A stretch of 43,343 bases of DNA, taken from contig JAPLMW010000027.1 of NCBI GenBank assembly GCA_026386845.1, forward strand, positions 1 through 43,343. The letters are read 5' to 3'. Each line of letters starts with the position of its first letter. The stretch's first letter is position 1. Below, piece after piece: positions 5,621 to 13,245 of the stretch. A program made the translations under genes and the position numbers. Origin of the DNA: Phycisphaerae bacterium (GTDB lineage Bacteria > Planctomycetota > Phycisphaerae > Sedimentisphaerales > UBA12454). The notes under the pieces were generated by a model. It was given only the letters and a program-made list of their open reading frames with translations, did no database searches and was not told the origin of the DNA.

Positions 5621-7333
5621 TTATTTTTCTCTTGTTTGGCCATAGGCTGTTACAAATATAGCACCTCTGCCGCTGACGGGACATTCGTGCTGGCAGATAC
5701 CACAGCCGATGCAAAGAGCCTGGTTGATATACGGCTGCTGAAGCCTAATCTGAATTTGAATTTCCGCTGCGGATTGCGGAAGAACTGTCAATGGGGAATC
5801 CGGGGATATTCTAATCGTATCGGCAGAGTTTGAAATAATCTTAGCCTGAATGGTTTTGCCGTTGGAATTGAACTGACAATAATAATCGCCGGTTGAAAAT
5901 CTTTCAGGAGAAAGAACGCCTTGCTCGAGCAGTATATTGTTATTCTCTGCGGTTTTGACTTTGAGCCGGTCAGAGACATTGGCAAAAACCGTGCGAGTGT
6001 AAATAGCCTTTGGGCTTACGGGACAGTTCTCCTGACAAACAATACAGGGCGTATTAAAAGCCCACGGCAGACACCTTGTCTTGTCGAAGAAGGCTGTGCC
6101 GAGCTTAACGGGGCCGTTGCTCTCAAAATTGCCTTTGCCTAACTTTTCAGCAAGCGTTAACGGCCTTATCGCAGCGGAAGGACACATATAGCCGCAGGCG
6201 ACGCAGTCAAGCTGGCAGCCGCTTGAGCCGATACGGTTGTTCATTACCGGTGTCCAGAGATTCAACAGGCCGGATTCGATACCTGCCGGCTGGATTACGT
6301 TTGTCGGACAAATCCGCATACACTGGCCGCACTTCAAGCAACGCTTAATAAATTCGTTCTCTGATAATGCGCCGGGCGGACGAACGATACCCTCAGAATC
6401 CTTCGAATAAGCGAGGAGTTTGAAAGCGGGCATCGCAAGCAGACCTGTGAAAGCTACCGCTAAAAAGCCGCGGCGCGATAAATCGGGGGAAACCTGAACA
6501 GTATCAGAAGAAGCGGTGCTGAAATCAATCGCGTTAAATTGACAATCGTCAAGGCAATTAAGGCATAAGATACATTCGCTCTGCTTTAGCGTTTCAGAAG
6601 GCTGACAGGAGCCTTGGCAATGTTTATTACATAACTTGCAGTCGGTGCAATTGGAATTGCGGTTGATACGCCAGAGTGAAAATCTGTTTAATAATCCAAA
6701 AAGAGCGCCGAGAGGACATATAAAAAGGCAGAAAAATCGCGGGATAAAGAAATTCAAAAGCGCAAAGGCAAGAAAGACCGACAAAATCAGCGGGGCGGTG
6801 CGGAAGAATCTATCTGCTGCTGAAAGAAGATTGATTGAATTATCGACGAGCGGCAAAAGCAAAAGATTGACAGTTCGAGTGAAAAGCGGGATGGGGTCGA
6901 GCAAACCGGTCTGGAGATTTTGCAAAGACGGCAGGGCGGCAATAATTAAAAATATAATCAATATATAATATTTTATATTCTGGGCTTTTCGATATTTATG
7001 CAGCGAGACGAGGTCTAAAGGTTTTTTGCCCCTGTGCGAAAGATACGAAATGAACTGATGCAATGAGCCGAAAGGACAAATAAAACCGCAGAAGAATCTG
7101 CCTATTAAAATCGTTAAAACAATCGTCAAAACAGACCACAGCAGTGGAGCATAAAGCCTGTGCGTTGAAAGAGTTGTGGAAATTGCGGCAAGCGGGTCGA
7201 GGTGCAGGAAGATATTGACAGGCCAAGCGCGGAGCTGGAAGAATTTTTCGCCGACGGTCGTTACAACGCAGAGCCAAATGAAAAGCACGAAAAAGAAAAG
7301 CTGACTAATTTTTCTGGCGGTAGTTATTTTCAT
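5621..7333 (-). CDS. NapH-like membrane polyferredoxin fused to ferredoxin domains
   Basis: A 570-residue membrane electron-transfer protein. The N-terminal half has several membrane helices and two NapH/MauN-type motifs, FFCGFICPFGSLHQF and RFFCLFICPLGALFG. Then come Cys-rich segments CTDCKLCNKHC and CILCLNCLDDC. In the middle is a second Tat-like signal (SRRGFLAVAFTGLL), followed by more 4Fe-4S motifs: CLKCGQCMRICP, CVACGYMCP, CIVCQENCP and CIGCGICQHECP. The arrangement looks like a NapH-type anchor joined to a NapG-like extracytoplasmic ferredoxin. NapH/NapG pass electrons from quinol to periplasmic partners, so a similar route to the exported proteins of this operon is plausible (inference). 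It lies 13 nt after the PHP gene. The internal SRRGFL at the junction supports an ancestral gene fusion. Confidence 0.88.
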   Translation of the reverse strand: MKITTARKISQLFFFVLFIWLCVVTTVGEKFFQLRAWPVNIFLHLDPLAAISTTLSTHRLYAPLLWSVLTIVLTILIGRFFCGFICPFGSLHQFISYLSHRGKKPLDLVSLHKYRKAQNIKYYILIIFLIIAALPSLQNLQTGLLDPIPLFTRTVNLLLLPLVDNSINLLSAADRFFRTAPLILSVFLAFALLNFFIPRFFCLFICPLGALFGLLNRFSLWRINRNSNCTDCKLCNKHCQGSCQPSETLKQSECILCLNCLDDCQFNAIDFSTASSDTVQVSPDLSRRGFLAVAFTGLLAMPAFKLLAYSKDSEGIVRPPGALSENEFIKRCLKCGQCMRICPTNVIQPAGIESGLLNLWTPVMNNRIGSSGCQLDCVACGYMCPSAAIRPLTLAEKLGKGNFESNGPVKLGTAFFDKTRCLPWAFNTPCIVCQENCPVSPKAIYTRTVFANVSDRLKVKTAENNNILLEQGVLSPERFSTGDYYCQFNSNGKTIQAKIISNSADTIRISPDSPLTVLPQSAAEIQIQIRLQQPYINQALCIGCGICQHECPVSGRGAIFVTAYGQTREK

Positions 7334-7346
7334 AATATTTTAAAAA

Positions 7347-8303
7347 TTAATTCCTATTTGGTTCTTCAATAACAATCGGGTTTGTCCATGCGTGCCTGCC
7401 GCCGGCATCGACAATTTCAGCCCTGACCCATTTTATTTTTTCCGAAAGTTTATAGCTGGCGGAAGTTATCAGATGGTTCGGGTCGGCTGTGACGTTATGG
7501 CTGAATGTATTTTGTCCCATAAAGCATATCTCGACCACCGGTGAACATTTTACTACGGCTTGACCAGCTTCGATGCGAAAATCATCAAACGCCGGGCCGC
7601 AGGAGGCATAAAAACAACCTGTTCGCAAGGCATCCATTATCGCCTTGGGTGTAAGCTCCTTTGCCTTTATCATTGTCCAGCTCTGGGCAATTCGCGCACT
7701 TTTGTGCAAATCATCGGCCGCAACAGCCGGTATGATACGGCCGGTATTAAGCAACTGGTCCCACTGGACGGAATTGTATCCTTTGCCGGTATAGGAGAAG
7801 TCGCCGTTATATACTTCCATTGCTATATAACCGTTAACGGTCAGCATATCATTAGTAGTATGCCCCGACCAATACGGATGAGCGAAGATAATTTCTCCGC
7901 CAGCGGCTTTGACCTGGCGAATGCGTTCCATTGCATTTACATCCGCTGCGAATTTCAAGCCCTCCGGAATATTCAGACATACAAAATGATATGGGACCTC
8001 TGCATTGCTTTTTGGGTGAGTTTCCATTCCGTTTAGTAATAAAAAGTTTGAGTCCGAGTATCCGGCGATATTGTTGGTTTTCTCGTGGTCTGTAACCGCA
8101 AGAACCTGATAGCCTTTGTCACGATACTGTTTGACGCGAACCGGCAGATTTACATCACCATCGGAAAGAGTCGTATGTGTATGCAGGTTTGCCTTATACC
8201 AATTGCCGGATGTTGTAAACGGGTTAACCAAAATATTGGCATTGGCGGACGAAATCAGAGAAAAGAAACAGATGATTGTTAATATACAGCAAAGTTTTTT
8301 CAT
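7347..8303 (-). CDS. Secreted PHP-domain metallohydrolase
   Basis: A 318-residue protein with a clear signal peptide (MKKLCC, hydrophobic core, cleavage after SANA near residue 23). A PHP domain follows: NLHTHTTLSDGD carries the first metal-binding His pair and Asp, VTDHEKTNN the next His, and FAHPYW and ADDLHKS further ligands. PHP proteins are usually metal-dependent phosphoesterases. This secreted class (COG0613-like) has no established substrate. It lies 3 nt downstream of the DUF362 gene and 13 nt upstream of the polyferredoxin, so it is translated from the same message. How a hydrolase fits a redox operon is not clear from sequence. Confidence 0.88.
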   Translation of the reverse strand: MKKLCCILTIICFFSLISSANANILVNPFTTSGNWYKANLHTHTTLSDGDVNLPVRVKQYRDKGYQVLAVTDHEKTNNIAGYSDSNFLLLNGMETHPKSNAEVPYHFVCLNIPEGLKFAADVNAMERIRQVKAAGGEIIFAHPYWSGHTTNDMLTVNGYIAMEVYNGDFSYTGKGYNSVQWDQLLNTGRIIPAVAADDLHKSARIAQSWTMIKAKELTPKAIMDALRTGCFYASCGPAFDDFRIEAGQAVVKCSPVVEICFMGQNTFSHNVTADPNHLITSASYKLSEKIKWVRAEIVDAGGRHAWTNPIVIEEPNRN

Positions 8304-8306
8304 TTT

Positions 8307-9302
8307 TCAGCCTTCAATCTTTGCGTAAACCGGTTTTAAAGATTCATAATCAGTTGTGCCAAGTTTCAGTTCCTGAGCTTTTAAAAGATAAGGTAAGTCG
8401 GCAGGTTTCATATTTAATAGAGTAGCTCCGAAACTGTCAACAGCAACCTGGTCGCAGCCTGCTATCATTATATCAGTCTGTTTCAAATCGGAAGAAGAGC
8501 CGCCGGTCGGGCCGTTTGAAATCATAACCTGGGTGCCATCGAGAATGACGAGCGTGGGTTTAACGAGCATCGCAAGCTCAACAATGATAGTATTAATGTC
8601 GGTGTGGAAGATACTTCTGCCGCCGCCGAGGAGGCCATACCAGTTTTTCATTACCATAGACGCACCGCTGCGACTATGGTCCTTAACGACCGCTATTCCG
8701 ATAACCTTGTCAACATTTTTGAGCGGTTCATAAAGGAAAGGCCAATTTTTTATAAGTTTTCCGCCAGGCAAAGTCAGCGGCCTGAAATAATTTGCCTTTG
8801 GCGAAATTATTTCCGCACCGCATTTTGCGGCGGCAGCGGATATTCCGCTTAATTCAAAGCAGCTTTTTGAATCATTAATGGGATTATCGGTAATATAAAC
8901 TTTTTTTGCTTTTGCCTGCTCGTAACAAAGCGTTGCGATTTCAGAAATGATGTCCGGATGACTGGTAGCACAAATTCTCGGCGGAGAGGCAAAGCCGATA
9001 TTAGGCTTGAGCAGGACGGTTTCGCCGGGCCGGACAAAACGGGTTATGCCGCCGAGAAGTTCGACGGCCCTGCGGACTGTCTGACTGCGAGCCGAGCCGG
9101 ATACAATGCTCATTGTCTGACCGGCAACAGGAGAAACGGAGTAATCCTTCAAACCTGAAACAGCAGAGAGCTTTGGGAGCATATTTAGGACATCAGATTC
9201 GTAAAGCCATTTTGCGGCGGCAGCGGCGGCGGCAACAGAAATGCCGGCCTTTGCGGAACGAGCCAGAAATTGTCTTCTTGAGATTTTATCGTTATGCGTC
9301 AT
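8307..9302 (-). CDS. Tat-exported DUF362-family protein
   Basis: The predicted start is the ATG at 9302, giving 331 residues. An open frame continues upstream, but this ATG sits right before a twin-arginine signal (SRRQFLARSAKAG, then a run of alanines). The body matches DUF362: a VLLKPNIGF motif, a Cys (RICATSHPD), the VIGIAVVKDHSRSG segment and the DQVAVDSFGATLL C-terminal motif. DUF362 proteins are widespread in anaerobes, often next to ferredoxin domains, and lack a settled biochemical role. Cofactor insertion before Tat export would explain the signal. The start codon lies one base after the stop of the upstream gene, so translation is probably coupled. No Fe-S motif of its own is visible; the neighbouring polyferredoxin may supply it. 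Confidence 0.87.
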   Translation of the reverse strand: MTHNDKISRRQFLARSAKAGISVAAAAAAAKWLYESDVLNMLPKLSAVSGLKDYSVSPVAGQTMSIVSGSARSQTVRRAVELLGGITRFVRPGETVLLKPNIGFASPPRICATSHPDIISEIATLCYEQAKAKKVYITDNPINDSKSCFELSGISAAAAKCGAEIISPKANYFRPLTLPGGKLIKNWPFLYEPLKNVDKVIGIAVVKDHSRSGASMVMKNWYGLLGGGRSIFHTDINTIIVELAMLVKPTLVILDGTQVMISNGPTGGSSSDLKQTDIMIAGCDQVAVDSFGATLLNMKPADLPYLLKAQELKLGTTDYESLKPVYAKIEG

Positions 9303-9303
9303 T

Positions 9304-10242
9304 TTATTTTTTAGGAAGATTTTGTATGAGTTTTTCCGCGAGTTTTTGCAAATCATCAATCGGCGCCGAAGCGCGGACGCCGGCAAAGAAGCCGCCGGTT
9401 ACAAAAAATATCTCATTTGTGCCGAATAATTCGACCGTCTTAGAGTCAGGCAGTTTGATAGTATGCTGCAAATCCTTTGCCCCGTTGTCAATCAGGAAAC
9501 GATAATATTTCGCGTAAGTATCAGCAGGATTATTTTTGCTTAAATAGGCTGTTATATCGTTTCCGCTGATTTTATAGTTTGCGGTGAAGATGTTTTTGAG
9601 GTCGCTGCAGCTGAAGGCATCGGCGTTGATGAATTTAAAGGAGTCAGCGATGAGATTATCGGTTGGGAAAAGGTCAAAAACAGGCATTTGGGTTTTGCCG
9701 GCGGATATTGCAGATGAAAGCTTCTTTGCGGCGTTTAGTGCCGATGTCAAAAGAGAATTGTCCTGAGAAGATAAAATTATCTCCATATAATATTTGCCGA
9801 AAGCGGCGTAAACAGAATCCGAAGCCGAATAACCAAACTGAGTCCAATCCAGAGGAGTGCTATCGTTTCTTTTCTGGAGGCTGTAAACGGCAAATGCGTT
9901 TTCGCCATCGGCCATATCGTAAAGATAAACTTCTGCCTCGCGGTCCTTTACCGAGTTATCCGTAAAACGTCTGCATTGAAGGGAAATAAAACCATTGCTG
10001 AGATATAAATCGTCTTTGCCGTCGATTTTTTCGTAAAGACTTTTTGAATTATAATTCTCAATATCTTCGGCGGCGGTGAAATTGCCTGCGAAAAGGTCAG
10101 CGGAAAGAATAGCCGAGTCAGAGCCGGATTTCTGGTAAGATTTCTGCTTAAAGCCTATGGCGACGGCAATGAAAACAAGAAGAATCAGCAAAAACCAGCT
10201 TATAACTGTCTGCCGGAGACTGTTTCTGGTTGATTGAGGCAT
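9304..10242 (-). CDS. Membrane-anchored DUF6599-like protein
   Basis: A 312-residue protein with one N-terminal transmembrane segment (SWFLLILLVFIAVAIGF) and a soluble extracytoplasmic body. The body holds the segment SLYEKIDGKDDLYLSNGF and the EVYLYDMADGENAFAVYS region, which I recall as typical of DUF6599-like proteins in planctomycetes; this family name is from memory and not checked. An upstream ATG at 10263 is possible, but the good promoter at 10276-10304 would put the RNA start only ~6 nt before it. The ATG at 10242 with GCGGG upstream is therefore preferred. It is the first gene of the operon, followed after one base by DUF362. Function unknown; it could be a scaffold or sensor for the exported redox proteins. 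Confidence 0.8.
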   Translation of the reverse strand: MPQSTRNSLRQTVISWFLLILLVFIAVAIGFKQKSYQKSGSDSAILSADLFAGNFTAAEDIENYNSKSLYEKIDGKDDLYLSNGFISLQCRRFTDNSVKDREAEVYLYDMADGENAFAVYSLQKRNDSTPLDWTQFGYSASDSVYAAFGKYYMEIILSSQDNSLLTSALNAAKKLSSAISAGKTQMPVFDLFPTDNLIADSFKFINADAFSCSDLKNIFTANYKISGNDITAYLSKNNPADTYAKYYRFLIDNGAKDLQHTIKLPDSKTVELFGTNEIFFVTGGFFAGVRASAPIDDLQKLAEKLIQNLPKK

Positions 10243-10275
10243 AAATTTACCCGCTTGCAACATTAATAGGCTGCA

Positions 10276-10304
10276 ATTATACTATTATATAACTTCAACG
10301 TCAA
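10276..10304 (-). promoter_or_regulatory. Strong sigma70-type promoter of the Tat/Fe-S operon
   Basis: On the minus strand TTGACG (10299-10304) and a perfect TATAAT (10276-10281) are 17 nt apart. The predicted start is near 10269. It drives the five genes down to the terminator at 4263-4302. Confidence 0.75.
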
Positions 10305-10321
10305 TGTATATTGGGAAATAA

Positions 10322-10345
10322 CCCGCCGTGAAACGGCGGGCTAAA
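10322..10345 (+). repeat. CTAAA-tagged hairpin
   Basis: CCCGCCGT (10322-10329) pairs with ACGGCGGG (10333-10340) over a GAA loop, followed by CTAAAT. Same loop and tag as the copy at 25063-25086. Confidence 0.8.
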
Positions 10346-10355
10346 TATATACGAA

Positions 10356-10381
10356 CCCTGCCATAGTGATGGCAGGGCTAA
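10356..10381 (+). repeat. CTAA-tagged hairpin
   Basis: CCCTGCCAT (10356-10364) pairs with ATGGCAGGG (10369-10377) over AGTG, followed by CTAACC. It lies in tandem with the previous hairpin just before tatA. Confidence 0.75.
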
Positions 10382-10407
10382 CCGGGTATAAAAATGGAGT
10401 TTAGAAT

Positions 10408-10629
10408 ATGATGCAGTTAACGCAAAATATAATGGCGTGGGGCTCAATCGGCTGGGCAGAATTGCTTGTGGTATTGGTTATCGCTCTTCTTATCTTCGGC
10501 AAGCGTCTGCCGGATGTGGCTCGTTCATTAGGCAAAAGCCTTACAGAATTCAAAAAGGGAATGAATGAGACCAAAGACGAGATAGAAGACAAGACCAAGC
10601 CAGATGAAGACAAGGAAGTAAAGAAGTAA
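10408..10629 (+). CDS. tatA: Sec-independent translocase subunit TatA/TatE-like
   Basis: A 73-residue protein with the TatA plan: a short exported N-terminus, one membrane helix (LLVVLVIALLIFG), the FGKRLPDVARSLGKSLTEFKKG hinge plus amphipathic helix region, and a charged tail. TatA forms the pore of the twin-arginine export system, which moves folded, cofactor-bearing proteins. GGAG lies nine bases before the ATG at 10408; a second Met codon follows at once. The gene points away from the minus-strand operon that encodes two Tat substrates and a Tat-like internal signal, which makes functional linkage likely. No tatC is in the window. The last codons and the stop lie in a simple GGAAGTAA-type repeat. 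Confidence 0.93.
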   Translation: MMQLTQNIMAWGSIGWAELLVVLVIALLIFGKRLPDVARSLGKSLTEFKKGMNETKDEIEDKTKPDEDKEVKK

Positions 10630-10667
10630 GGAAAGGGCAAACGGCTTGTCTGCGGTCAACTATACAA

Positions 10668-10741
10668 GTCCCCGTAGCTCAATTGGATAGAGCGTTGGCC
10701 TCCGAAGCCAAAGGTTGCAGGTTCGAGTCCCGCCGGGGACG
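10668..10741 (+). tRNA. tRNA-Arg (anticodon CCG)
   Basis: The 74-nt sequence starts GTCCCCGTAGCTC and ends CGGGGAC plus G. The anticodon stem TTGGC/GCCAA holds the loop CTCCGAA, giving anticodon CCG for the CGG codon. The T arm contains GGTTCGAGTCC. It follows tatA by 38 nt with no promoter in between, so it is probably cotranscribed with tatA. A long perfect inverted repeat starts at its discriminator base. Confidence 0.96.
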
Positions 10742-10773
10742 TTTTAAATCCCGATGATATCGGGATTTAAAAC
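10741..10773. terminator. Perfect inverted repeat after tRNA-Arg
   Basis: A 15-bp perfect stem with GAT loop (GTTTTAAATCCCGAT and its complement) starts at the last base of tRNA-Arg. It has A/T-rich outer pairs instead of a separate T-run. It is likely the terminator or 3' processing signal of the tRNA and could act in both directions. Confidence 0.6.
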
Positions 10774-10882
10774 AGAGCAATCGACCCCGATGAGATAGCC
10801 AAAAACATCTCACAGGGCAAGGAAATCGGAAATTGAAATTTGAAGCGTATCATCTTAGTCTATCATATCTTTAGGGAATTTC

Positions 10883-10911
10883 TTGACTTTTAAATCCAGG
10901 ATTGCTAATCT
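10883..10911 (+). promoter_or_regulatory. Putative promoter of trpS
   Basis: TTGACT (10883-10888) and TAATCT (10906-10911) are 17 nt apart. The predicted start is near 10918, the left edge of the inverted-repeat element, so the element would form the whole 5' leader of trpS. Confidence 0.55.
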
Positions 10912-10917
10912 TATGTC

Positions 10918-11029
10918 TTTACCCCCACACCAATTTGTATTGTGGGAGTAAGGTTCGTAAAATAGTCAAAAACTGTTTAGGCAGGTTTTAAAAATGTTCA
11001 ACCGTAGTGCAAATTGGTGTGGGGGTAAA
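10918..11029 (+). repeat. Inverted-repeat element, copy 2, forming the trpS leader
   Basis: The left end TTTACCCCCACACCAATTT (10918-10936) is the exact complement of the right end (11011-11029), giving 19-bp perfect terminal inverted repeats. The 74-bp interior is shared with the copy at 1170-1273. In RNA the ends would close one long stem. The right arm carries GGGGGT, the only ribosome-binding site candidate for trpS. No protein is encoded. It could be a MITE-like insertion or a mobile regulatory RNA. Confidence 0.8.
11021..11026 (+). promoter_or_regulatory. Ribosome-binding site of trpS inside the repeat
   Basis: GGGGGT lies eight bases before the trpS ATG and can pair with the CCTCC anti-SD through one G-U pair. 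It is part of the right terminal repeat, so folding with ACCCCC at 10921-10926 would hide it. Confidence 0.45.
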
Positions 11030-11034
11030 ATTAA

Positions 11035-11997
11035 ATGAGAGTATTATCAGGGATTCAGCCGTCCGGCAGATTGCATATCGGCAATTACTTCGGCGCTATG
11101 CGCCAGCACCTTCAGCTCCAGGCTGAAAACGATGGGTTCTATTTTATCGCAGATTACCACGCCCTGACCAGCGGGCCAAAGCCGGAAGATTTAAGGCAAA
11201 ATAAATTGGCGGTCGCAATGGATTATCTTGCGCTCGGTCTGGATACGAATAAAACGGTTTTCTGGTGCCAGTCCGATTTGCCGCAGGTTACGGAACTGTG
11301 CTGGATTTTGTCGTGTGTAACGCCGATGGGACTTTTGCAGAGGTGCGTAAGCTATAAAGAGAAAATCGAACAGGGCATCAGCCCCAATCACGGCCTGTTT
11401 GCGTATCCGGTTCTACAGGCGGCGGATATTTTGATTTTCGACAGTAATCTTGTTCCTGTCGGAGCCGACCAGAAGCAGCATATAGAAGTTACAAGAGATA
11501 TCGCAGGCTATTTCAATAATACTTACGGCGAAACGTTCGTTATTCCCAAAGAACATATTCTCGAATCTGTTGCGGTTGTGCCGGGGCTTGACGGGCGAAA
11601 AATGAGCAAAAGCTATAACAACACCATTGAGATTTTTGAGCCTGAGCAGTCTGTAAAGAAAAAAGTAATGAGCATTGTTACGGACTCCACTCCTGTCGAA
11701 GCTCCGAAGAATCCAGACAAGTGCAACGTGTTTGCATTGTTAAAATTGGTGTCGTCGAAAGAAGAACTTGCGGAATGGGAAAAGAAATACCGGCAGGGCG
11801 GTATGGGTTACGGGCAGGCCAAGAAAAGACTTGCCGAACTTCTGATTGAATACTTCAAACCATATAGAAAGAAACGTGCCGAACTTGAGCAGAATGCCGA
11901 TTACGTGCGGAAAGTCCTGCAGGAAGGCGCTCAAAAAGCCAAAGCAGCGGCCCAAAAGACCCTCGAGAGGGCGAGAAAGGCCGTGGGAATAGATTAA
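11035..11997 (+). CDS. trpS: Tryptophanyl-tRNA synthetase
   Basis: This 320-residue class I aminoacyl-tRNA synthetase charges tRNA-Trp in the cytoplasm. Both class I signatures are present: HIGN at residues 14-17 (GIQPSGRLHIGNYFGAM) and KMSKS at 189-193 (GRKMSKSYNN). The segment PVGADQKQHIEVTRDIA is typical of bacterial TrpRS. The length is normal. The start codon follows the inverted-repeat element by five bases, which makes its leader unusual; there is no T-box or trp-attenuator signature. The gene appears to be transcribed alone; a 220-bp stretch with hairpins separates it from scpA. Confidence 0.97.
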   Translation: MRVLSGIQPSGRLHIGNYFGAMRQHLQLQAENDGFYFIADYHALTSGPKPEDLRQNKLAVAMDYLALGLDTNKTVFWCQSDLPQVTELCWILSCVTPMGLLQRCVSYKEKIEQGISPNHGLFAYPVLQAADILIFDSNLVPVGADQKQHIEVTRDIAGYFNNTYGETFVIPKEHILESVAVVPGLDGRKMSKSYNNTIEIFEPEQSVKKKVMSIVTDSTPVEAPKNPDKCNVFALLKLVSSKEELAEWEKKYRQGGMGYGQAKKRLAELLIEYFKPYRKKRAELEQNADYVRKVLQEGAQKAKAAAQKTLERARKAVGID

Positions 11998-12030
11998 ACG
12001 TTAAACGGTTGCGGTTGCGTTGTGAATAAA

Positions 12031-12067
12031 AAGGAAGTAAAGAAGTAAAGAGGTAAGGAAGTAAGGA
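12031..12067 (+). repeat. Simple GGAAGTAA-like repeat
   Basis: Several imperfect units of AAGGAAGTAA stand in tandem. Related text is found at 1041-1069 and at 10612-10635, where it overlaps the tatA stop codon. A loosely complementary T-rich stretch follows at 12136-12172, so a large imperfect stem around the GC hairpins is possible. Confidence 0.4.
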
Positions 12068-12083
12068 AAAAAACAAATTTAAC

Positions 12084-12131
12084 CTCCGCCACTTGTGGCG
12101 GGGTAGGCCGCCGCGAGCGGCGGCCGCTAAA
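12084..12131 (+). repeat. Two tandem hairpins, the second CTAAA-tagged
   Basis: The first stem pairs 12084-12091 with 12096-12103 (CTCCGCCA and TGGCGGGG, one wobble). The second pairs GGCCGCCGC (12106-12114) with GCGGCGGCC (12117-12125) and is followed by GCTAAAT. The pair sits between trpS and scpA and could act as terminator or RNA stabiliser. Confidence 0.7.
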
Positions 12132-12220
12132 TAAGTTCCTTACATCTTTATATCCTTATTTTCTTACCTCTATTAAAAAACGAGCATCGCAACTGTATGC
12201 CGATAAACGAAAGGTAAAAG

Positions 12221-13198
12221 GTGTCAGAATATAGAATAAATCTCGATATATTTTCAGGGCCGCTTGATTTGCTGCTTTACCTTGTTCGCAAGGAAGAGGT
12301 CGATATTTACGATATCTCCATATCGCGAATTACCGAAGAGTATATCCGCTATGTAGAAATGATAAAAATGCTTGATGTAGAGCTGGCGGGGGAGTTTCTC
12401 GTTATGGCGGCGACACTGATGGAGATAAAATCGGCGATGCTGCTTCCCGCCGACGAGCTGAACGCCCTGGCAGAAGAACAGGATGACCCGCGGGCCGAGC
12501 TTATCAGGCAACTGCTTGAATATAAGAAATTCAAAGATGCCGCGAACATGCTCAAGATTTCCGCAGAGAGTCAGGAACAGAAATTTCCACGAAGCGATAA
12601 CATCATTGCCGGCTTAAAGTCAGATACCGAGCCTGAACTTGATATCGACCAGCTAAGCATCTGGGACATTTTGAATGCCTTTGATTCGATAATAAAGGCA
12701 ACCGGCGGTATGATGGATATCAGCCATATTGCCGATGATACTCCAATCGACCTTTATCAGATAGAAATACTTCATCGTCTGCAGACAGAGGGCGCGATGA
12801 GTTTTGCGAGGATTTTTCAGGGCAGGAAAAACAAATTAGTGATGGTAGGTTTGTTTCTGGCGGTGCTTGAGCTTGTAAGAGAAAAACTCATAACCGCAGA
12901 GCAGGCGAAAGCCGGAATGCCTATTTATCTGCGTTCGCTGACGGATGAGCCCGCTGAGCAGGCTGTTCATAATGCCATACTCACGCAAACCGAACAAAAG
13001 ACCGCTGAGGAGAATAATCAGCAAAAAGCCGCGATTCCGATAGAGACAATCGAAGATAAACAACCCGAGGCCGAGCCGCCGGTGCCGATTAAGGAAATCA
13101 GGGCTGAACCATCTGTCGATATTCCTTTGCAAGTCGAGCAGCGGCAGGATGTTAACGATGAAAATTCCGGCCTGGCTGCCGATAACGGCAGAGGTTAA
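12221..13198 (+). CDS. scpA: Segregation and condensation protein A with long C-terminal tail
   Basis: ScpA is the kleisin subunit that bridges the SMC dimer in chromosome segregation. The protein is 325 residues. The first ~245 match the family: FSGPLDLLLYLVRKEEVDIYDISI near the N-terminus, the EFLVMAATLMEIKSAMLLP helix, and the C-terminal winged-helix region (FARIFQGRKNKLVMVGLFLAVLELVRE). Residues ~255-325 form a low-complexity tail rich in Glu, Pro and Gln that normal ScpA lacks. The start is GTG with AAAGG upstream. No scpB follows, although the two genes are adjacent in most bacteria; a thioredoxin gene with its own promoter is next. Confidence 0.93.
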   Translation: MSEYRINLDIFSGPLDLLLYLVRKEEVDIYDISISRITEEYIRYVEMIKMLDVELAGEFLVMAATLMEIKSAMLLPADELNALAEEQDDPRAELIRQLLEYKKFKDAANMLKISAESQEQKFPRSDNIIAGLKSDTEPELDIDQLSIWDILNAFDSIIKATGGMMDISHIADDTPIDLYQIEILHRLQTEGAMSFARIFQGRKNKLVMVGLFLAVLELVREKLITAEQAKAGMPIYLRSLTDEPAEQAVHNAILTQTEQKTAEENNQQKAAIPIETIEDKQPEAEPPVPIKEIRAEPSVDIPLQVEQRQDVNDENSGLAADNGRG

Positions 13199-13203
13199 AT
13201 AGT

Positions 13204-13232
13204 TTGACATTTATCGCGGATGTAAATAGAAT
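13204..13232 (+). promoter_or_regulatory. Strong sigma70-type promoter of the thioredoxin gene
   Basis: A perfect TTGACA (13204-13209) and TAGAAT (13227-13232) are 17 nt apart, just after the scpA stop. The leader of about 90 nt contains the hairpin at 13246-13293. Confidence 0.75.
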
Positions 13233-13245
13233 CCTGGTTTTATTA

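Noticed and set aside
10918-11034. T-box or tryptophan attenuator upstream of trpS
   Set aside because: No T-box core sequence, no specifier stem and no Trp-rich leader peptide; the structure is explained by the terminal inverted repeats.
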